This document shows, in pieces, positions 59,654 through 64,000 of a stretch of 64,000 nt of DNA. The position numbers and the translations under genes were made by a program. The notes under the pieces were generated by a model. The model searched no databases, was not told the origin of the DNA, and was given only the letters and a program-made list of their open reading frames with translations. Numbering within the stretch: the first letter of the stretch is position 1; each line of letters opens with the position of its first letter. The DNA is from an uncultured Lachnospiraceae bacterium (GTDB taxonomy: Bacteria; Bacillota; Clostridia; Lachnospirales; Lachnospiraceae), in the NCBI GenBank assembly GCA_946546945.1, contig CAMNOU010000006.1:1-64000 (forward strand), read 5' to 3'.

Positions 59654-60375
59654 TAGTGCGGTCTGCGCTGAATACACTGAAGGATCGCTTCCGGGGAAGT
59701 GTCTTCCGGTTCCAGAAAACACAGTGGTTCCCTGAGCGAATTTAGATCATGTGCATCAGAACTGCTCAGCACATTGCAGTTTTTCAGATATGGATATTGT
59801 TCCTGCAGTGCAGGCCATGTGGAAAGGTCCTTTACTTCGGCACAGGAAAAGCGGCTGTCCGCAGGCACGAATCCCAGGTTTGCCAGAAGACTGGTCGTTG
59901 GTTTGTTGATATGTGCCGGAACCATGATGCCGTGATACTGCTGTGTCAGATCATATACCTGATCGAAGGGGATCATGGTCGCGGATATCAGAAGCTTCTT
60001 TTCATGCCCGCAGATCTGGTCATTTTCATCGCAGATGATCTGATTTCCGAACAGTGCCGGCGTATTCTCAATCGGCGGAAGCTGTTCGTATACATAGCGG
60101 TCAAAGGCCATGGCATCTTTTAAGGAAGAAAAATAGCAAAGGACGTGTACTTCCTCCATCGTTGTCAGTTCCATGCCGTATATCACGTTCATTTCGTAAA
60201 ACTTTGCCGCCGCGTCAAAAGCCGGAAGGTTCTTGCAGGAACTGTGGTCGGTCAGCGCGACCAGATCCAGGCCGATGACTTTGGCCATCCCGACAATATT
60301 CGCGGGAGTCATTTCATCATCTCCGCACGGGGAAAGGCAGGAGTGTATATGGAGGTCGTAGGCAAGCCTAGGCAT
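59653..60375 (-). CDS. PHP-domain metal-dependent phosphoesterase
   Basis: YDLHIHSCLSPCGDDEMTPANIVGMA, LTDHSSCKN, SSDAHDLNSL. Confidence 0.9.
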   Translation of the reverse strand: MPRLAYDLHIHSCLSPCGDDEMTPANIVGMAKVIGLDLVALTDHSSCKNLPAFDAAAKFYEMNVIYGMELTTMEEVHVLCYFSSLKDAMAFDRYVYEQLPPIENTPALFGNQIICDENDQICGHEKKLLISATMIPFDQVYDLTQQYHGIMVPAHINKPTTSLLANLGFVPADSRFSCAEVKDLSTWPALQEQYPYLKNCNVLSSSDAHDLNSLREPLCFLEPEDTSPEAILQCIQRRPH

Positions 60376-60700
60376 GAAGCTGGTTGTACACTTCAAGAGC
60401 CATGTCAAAGATGGCCTTGTCCGTGCGAAGCAGTGTAATGTCCTGGGAAACAGCCTTCATTTTCATGTTGTCATCGACGGAGGCACTGCAGCACAGAATA
60501 ATACATGCGGCGTCTGCCAGAGAAGCAACGGCCAGAGTGTTCATATTGGACATGACCGTACACCAGGCACATCCGGCCGGAGCGTTTCCCATGGCAACGC
60601 TCAAAAGATCACAGCAATAGGGCTCTGTGATTTCAGCATCTCCGTCACCGAGATGAATGATTTCCAGTTTACAGTTATCGATTAATTCATTTACTTTCAT
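60368..60700 (-). CDS. DRTGG-like regulatory domain protein
   Basis: 110 aa; VMSNMNTLAVASLADAACIILCCSASVDDNM; locus context. Confidence 0.6.
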   Translation of the reverse strand: MKVNELIDNCKLEIIHLGDGDAEITEPYCCDLLSVAMGNAPAGCAWCTVMSNMNTLAVASLADAACIILCCSASVDDNMKMKAVSQDITLLRTDKAIFDMALEVYNQLHA

Positions 60701-60738
60701 GGATGTTAACCTTCCTTTCTGATCGGGGCTGCGCCTGT

Positions 60739-62055
60739 CTAAGATTCGGAGTCTTCCGTGGAATCCGGACTGGATTCTTTCATCTGTTCATTGCGGTACC
60801 GGTCTTTGAGCAAAAAGATACAGTCTTCGATTTTGGCTTTGTTCCCGTACATTACAATATCGGTAGCCAGTGCCTTGCATGTCGGGGCGCCGCAGCATCC
60901 GCAGTCCAGACCGGGAAGCTTTTCGAGGATGGCGTCCACGCGTTCCATATTGTGCATGCTCTCAAAAATGTTGCTGCCCAGACTGAAAACCGGCTCATAG
61001 TCGATGGACTCGGACCAGTTGAAGCTGTCGAGCGTGTGATCCTGAAGCCTGGAGCTGTCAGTGCGCATAAAGGGTTCTTTTTCGGTCAGGTGAATGTTCT
61101 TTGCTTTTGCAAGGTATGCGTTCTCCACCGTTAAGACGCCGCCCACGCAGCCGGCGCTGCAGGAATTGAGTTCGATAAACTGCAGGCCATGCAGGAATTT
61201 CTCGTCCTCGAGATCCTCCAGAACATGGATGACATTCTCAATGCCGTCCGCAGCCAGATAACTGTTCGATTTTAAACCGGCCGCCTCGCCGCCGCTGACG
61301 GCCCATCCTTTGCCGAGCCTGCCGGAAAGAGACAGATTCCGGACATTGTTCGCGCTGTGCTTCATGTGTGACAGAAGGATGGGATAGTAGTCTTTGATCC
61401 CGATGACCCGGTCAACATTGCTTTTTGCCTGACCCAGAGGCGCGTGTGTGAACGCAACCTTGGAAGGACAGGGCGAGATAAAAACGATTCCGATCTCTTC
61501 GGAAGACAGTCCGGTGTTTTTCATGGCCCGTTCCCGCGCCAGAATAGCTGCGACCTCCATAGGAGGCAGAATCGGGAGAAGATGCGGAATCAGGCTCGGA
61601 AAACGAACGCGGATCAGTCTCTCGATCGTTGGACAGGCCGTGCTGATCAGAGGCCACTGTTCGGTATGCTCCAGTACATATTTGTGTGTTGCTTCCGAAA
61701 CGATTTCCGCGGCTGCGCTTACCTCAAAAACATCGTCGAACCCTGACTCGAGAATGCCCGTCAGAATAATATTGACATCATTCAGGTGATTGAACTGACT
61801 GTACAGCGCAGGAGCCGGGAGTGCCACCAGATACTTGAAGTCTTTCCGCAGATCTTCAAACTGATCTCTGCGGCTCCGCTTCGCGTGATGGGGGCAGTGC
61901 CGGCAGCATTCCCCGCAGTCAATGCAGAATTCAGAGATAATAAATGCTTTGTTATCCCTGATGCGGATTGCCTGTGTGGGACATCGCTTCAGACAGGTGA
62001 AACAGCCGGTGCACCGTTCGGAATATAAGTATACGGAATGATAAAATTTATCCAT
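60739..62055 (-). CDS. [FeFe]-hydrogenase-like protein with 2x[4Fe-4S], H-cluster-like domain and C-terminal Fe-S domain (putative sensory hydrogenase)
   Basis: CTGCFTCLKRCP, CIDCGECCRHCP; STACPTI, ISPCPSKVAF, ELNSCSAGCVGG; C-term CGCCGAPTCKALATD. Confidence 0.85.
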   Translation of the reverse strand: MDKFYHSVYLYSERCTGCFTCLKRCPTQAIRIRDNKAFIISEFCIDCGECCRHCPHHAKRSRRDQFEDLRKDFKYLVALPAPALYSQFNHLNDVNIILTGILESGFDDVFEVSAAAEIVSEATHKYVLEHTEQWPLISTACPTIERLIRVRFPSLIPHLLPILPPMEVAAILARERAMKNTGLSSEEIGIVFISPCPSKVAFTHAPLGQAKSNVDRVIGIKDYYPILLSHMKHSANNVRNLSLSGRLGKGWAVSGGEAAGLKSNSYLAADGIENVIHVLEDLEDEKFLHGLQFIELNSCSAGCVGGVLTVENAYLAKAKNIHLTEKEPFMRTDSSRLQDHTLDSFNWSESIDYEPVFSLGSNIFESMHNMERVDAILEKLPGLDCGCCGAPTCKALATDIVMYGNKAKIEDCIFLLKDRYRNEQMKESSPDSTEDSES

Positions 62056-62111
62056 AATAAAACCTCAGTGCCGTGTAAGGAGAGAACCTTCGCGCGGCAT
62101 GATTGTGTATG

Positions 62112-62531
62112 CTAGAAATTGATGGTCATGGTCACGGTCGTGCCGACATTTAATTCGGTGTCGATCAGAATCTCATCGGTCGCCTTTTTCATGTTCGGCA
62201 GTCCCATCCCGGCTCCGAAACCGAGACTGTTGACCTCGTGATTAGCCGTGGAAAAACCTTCCTGCATGGCTTTGTCAATATCCGGAATGCCCGGACCGAC
62301 ATCCTTGAGTACCATAAGGATCTTATCCGGGTAGATATCGACATCGATCACTCCGCCGTTGGCATGGATCACCATGTTGATCTCTCCCTCGTAAATAGCG
62401 ATGGAGCATCTGCGGATAATATCAGGCGGAAGGTTCATCTGCTTGAGTTTCTGCTTGAGCTTGCTGCTTGCTTCTCCGGCCCGGGAGAAGTCGGATGCAT
62501 CAATCTCATACTGGTAATGAATGCTGTTCAT
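62112..62531 (-). CDS. HATPase (anti-sigma factor/Ser-Thr kinase-like) regulatory protein
   Basis: YEGEINMVIHANGG N-box, DVGPGIPD, GFGAGMGLPNMKKATD. Confidence 0.87.
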   Translation of the reverse strand: MNSIHYQYEIDASDFSRAGEASSKLKQKLKQMNLPPDIIRRCSIAIYEGEINMVIHANGGVIDVDIYPDKILMVLKDVGPGIPDIDKAMQEGFSTANHEVNSLGFGAGMGLPNMKKATDEILIDTELNVGTTVTMTINF

Positions 62532-62532
62532 G

Positions 62533-62868
62533 TCAGAAGCCTCCTTCCTTATATAAAATACCGCATGCTTCAAACATGCGCAGATCTGATTGAATCACAT
62601 AGATGCCGCACTCTTCAGCCAGTTCAAGCATTTCCGGCGAGGGGGTCTTGCCGCGGATAAAGGCAATACAGACGATATCCATCATCTCCGCTGTGCGGAT
62701 CACCTGCGGGTTGGTAAGTCCGGTCAGAAGAAGCGCGTCCTTTTTAATAAAAGCGAGGACATCGCTCATCATATCGGAACCGCAGATCGAGATGATCTGT
62801 TTGTCCAGGTCAATGGATTCAGACAGGACGCGGGCGTCCAGCAGATCAATTACGTTTTTGATTGTCAT
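62533..62868 (-). CDS. DRTGG-domain protein
   Basis: CGSDMMSDVLAFIKKDALLLTGLTNPQVIRTAEMMDIVCIAFIRGKTP. Confidence 0.78.
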   Translation of the reverse strand: MTIKNVIDLLDARVLSESIDLDKQIISICGSDMMSDVLAFIKKDALLLTGLTNPQVIRTAEMMDIVCIAFIRGKTPSPEMLELAEECGIYVIQSDLRMFEACGILYKEGGF

Positions 62869-63065
62869 AGTGTAGAATGCCTCCAATTTTCTTCCTATTA
62901 TTTATCCGTTTGTGAACAAATTCTGAGGTTAGTATACCACATACATTGGGCATATTCAACAAAAACGGTTCGAATAATGCATTAATTTATTATGATGTTT
63001 GTGATATTAACCAAACCTAACTCGGGGTTTGATAAAAACATGACAAGAATAGGGCTATATTTTTG

Positions 63066-63094
63066 TTGAAAAGTATGCAATATGATGCTAAGAT
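63066..63094 (+). promoter_or_regulatory. Promoter upstream of the NuoE-like gene
   Basis: TTGAAA (63066-63071)-N17-TAAGAT (63089-63094). Confidence 0.5.
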
Positions 63095-63146
63095 AACATT
63101 ATGTAGTGTGGTATGAGAAAAGCACTAGGTTATAGGAGGGATAATT

Positions 63147-63638
63147 TTGGATAATTCAAATCGAGTTCCGTTCAACGGGACACCGCAGCAGAAAGAACAG
63201 CTGCTGGAAGTTATCAGAGAACTTCGAGACACAAAAGGGGCTTTGATGCCGATTATGCAGAAAGCCCAGGACATTTATGGATATCTTCCATATGAAGTCC
63301 AGAAGATCATTTCCGATGAGATGGAAGTCCCGCTGGAGAAGATCTACGGTGTAGCAACATTCTATTCCATGTTCACACTGTTCCCCAAGGGAGAATATCA
63401 GATTTCCGTCTGTCTTGGAACGGCATGCTATGTCAAGGGCTCAGGCAATATCTTCAGCAAACTGACAGAGAAGCTGGGGATCGAGAGCGGACAGTGTACA
63501 ACAGACGGCAAGTTCTCATTAGATGCATGCCGCTGCATCGGCGCATGCGGACTTGCTCCGGTCATGATGATCAATGATGATGTATATGGGCGGCTGACTC
63601 CGGATGAGCTGGACGGCATCCTGGCAAAATACAACTGA
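63147..63638 (+). CDS. NuoE/HndA-like 2Fe-2S subunit of NAD(P)-linked electron-bifurcating hydrogenase
   Basis: PIMQKAQDIYGYLPYEVQKIISDEM, GVATFYSMFTLFPKGEYQISVCLGTACYVKGS, CRCIGACGLAPVM. Confidence 0.92.
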   Translation: MDNSNRVPFNGTPQQKEQLLEVIRELRDTKGALMPIMQKAQDIYGYLPYEVQKIISDEMEVPLEKIYGVATFYSMFTLFPKGEYQISVCLGTACYVKGSGNIFSKLTEKLGIESGQCTTDGKFSLDACRCIGACGLAPVMMINDDVYGRLTPDELDGILAKYN

Positions 63639-64000
63639 TGCTTACGGAGATATCACTAAACGTTCTGGATATTGCTCAGAATTCCATCTCTGCCGACGCT
63701 TCTCTGATCACCATTCTTGTGGAGACTCTGTCGAAAGAGCATCTGCTGAAGGTGCAGATCAGGGATAACGGACGCGGGATGACGAAAGAGGTCGTCAATT
63801 CTGTCATCGATCCTTTTTTTACGACCAGGACGACGCGCAGCGTGGGGCTTGGAGTGCCGTTCTTCAAACAGGCGGCGGAGTGTACAGAGGGAACATTTGA
63901 CCTGGAATCCATGCCCGGAGAGGGGACCGATATTCAGGCAGTCTTTCACACGGACCACATCGACTGCATGCCGCTGGGAGATATCAATTCGACGATTCAT
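63638..64000 (+). CDS. HATPase-domain ATP-binding protein (histidine-kinase-like), truncated by window end
   Basis: Own translation from the ATG overlapping the upstream TGA (TGATG): MLTEISLNVLDIAQNSISADASLITI...RDNGRGM...GLGVPFFKQAAE; open to the window edge so absent from the ORF track. Confidence 0.85.
   Translation, partial: MLTEISLNVLDIAQNSISADASLITILVETLSKEHLLKVQIRDNGRGMTKEVVNSVIDPFFTTRTTRSVGLGVPFFKQAAECTEGTFDLESMPGEGTDIQAVFHTDHIDCMPLGDINSTIH

Noticed and set aside
63000-63020. Rex-type operator (TTTGTGATATTAACCAAA) before the NuoE-like gene
   Set aside because: Only partly matches either Rex consensus and the half-sites are not symmetrical enough to call.

Overview
This 64 kb window looks like a chromosomal segment from an anaerobic Clostridia/Lachnospiraceae-like bacterium. 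That taxonomic call is inferred from gene content and style. I see no rRNA, CRISPR array, phage or transposase. Much of the window is ordinary housekeeping: bioB/bioY, queH, argH, asd, the rimP-nusA-ylxR-ylxQ-infB-rbfA-nrnA-truB-ribF-rpsO-pnp run, scpAB, cmk-ispH-S1, rnfCDGEAB plus apbE, and proB. The most striking region is about 17.3-29.9 kb. It appears to be one tightly coupled operon: hydF, two successive nitrogenase-like H-D-K sets, then hypC-hypD-hypE. The second K-like domain is fused in frame to a full-length HypF (1153 aa). No hypA/hypB, NiFe-hydrogenase structural genes, hydE/hydG or nifB/nifEN are present in the window. I propose this as a candidate undescribed metallocofactor or reductase system. 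Other notable items are a twice-deleted remnant of an hbd-crt-acyl-CoA dehydrogenase operon behind a repeat-decorated promoter, an orphan HicB gene with a consensus promoter whose spacer carries palindromic operators, several structured mRNA leaders (hydF, rimP, rpsO, pnp), and a putative sensory [FeFe]-hydrogenase signalling module divergent from an electron-bifurcating hydrogenase subunit. All calls come from reading the sequence and the supplied ORF translations; no database search was run.
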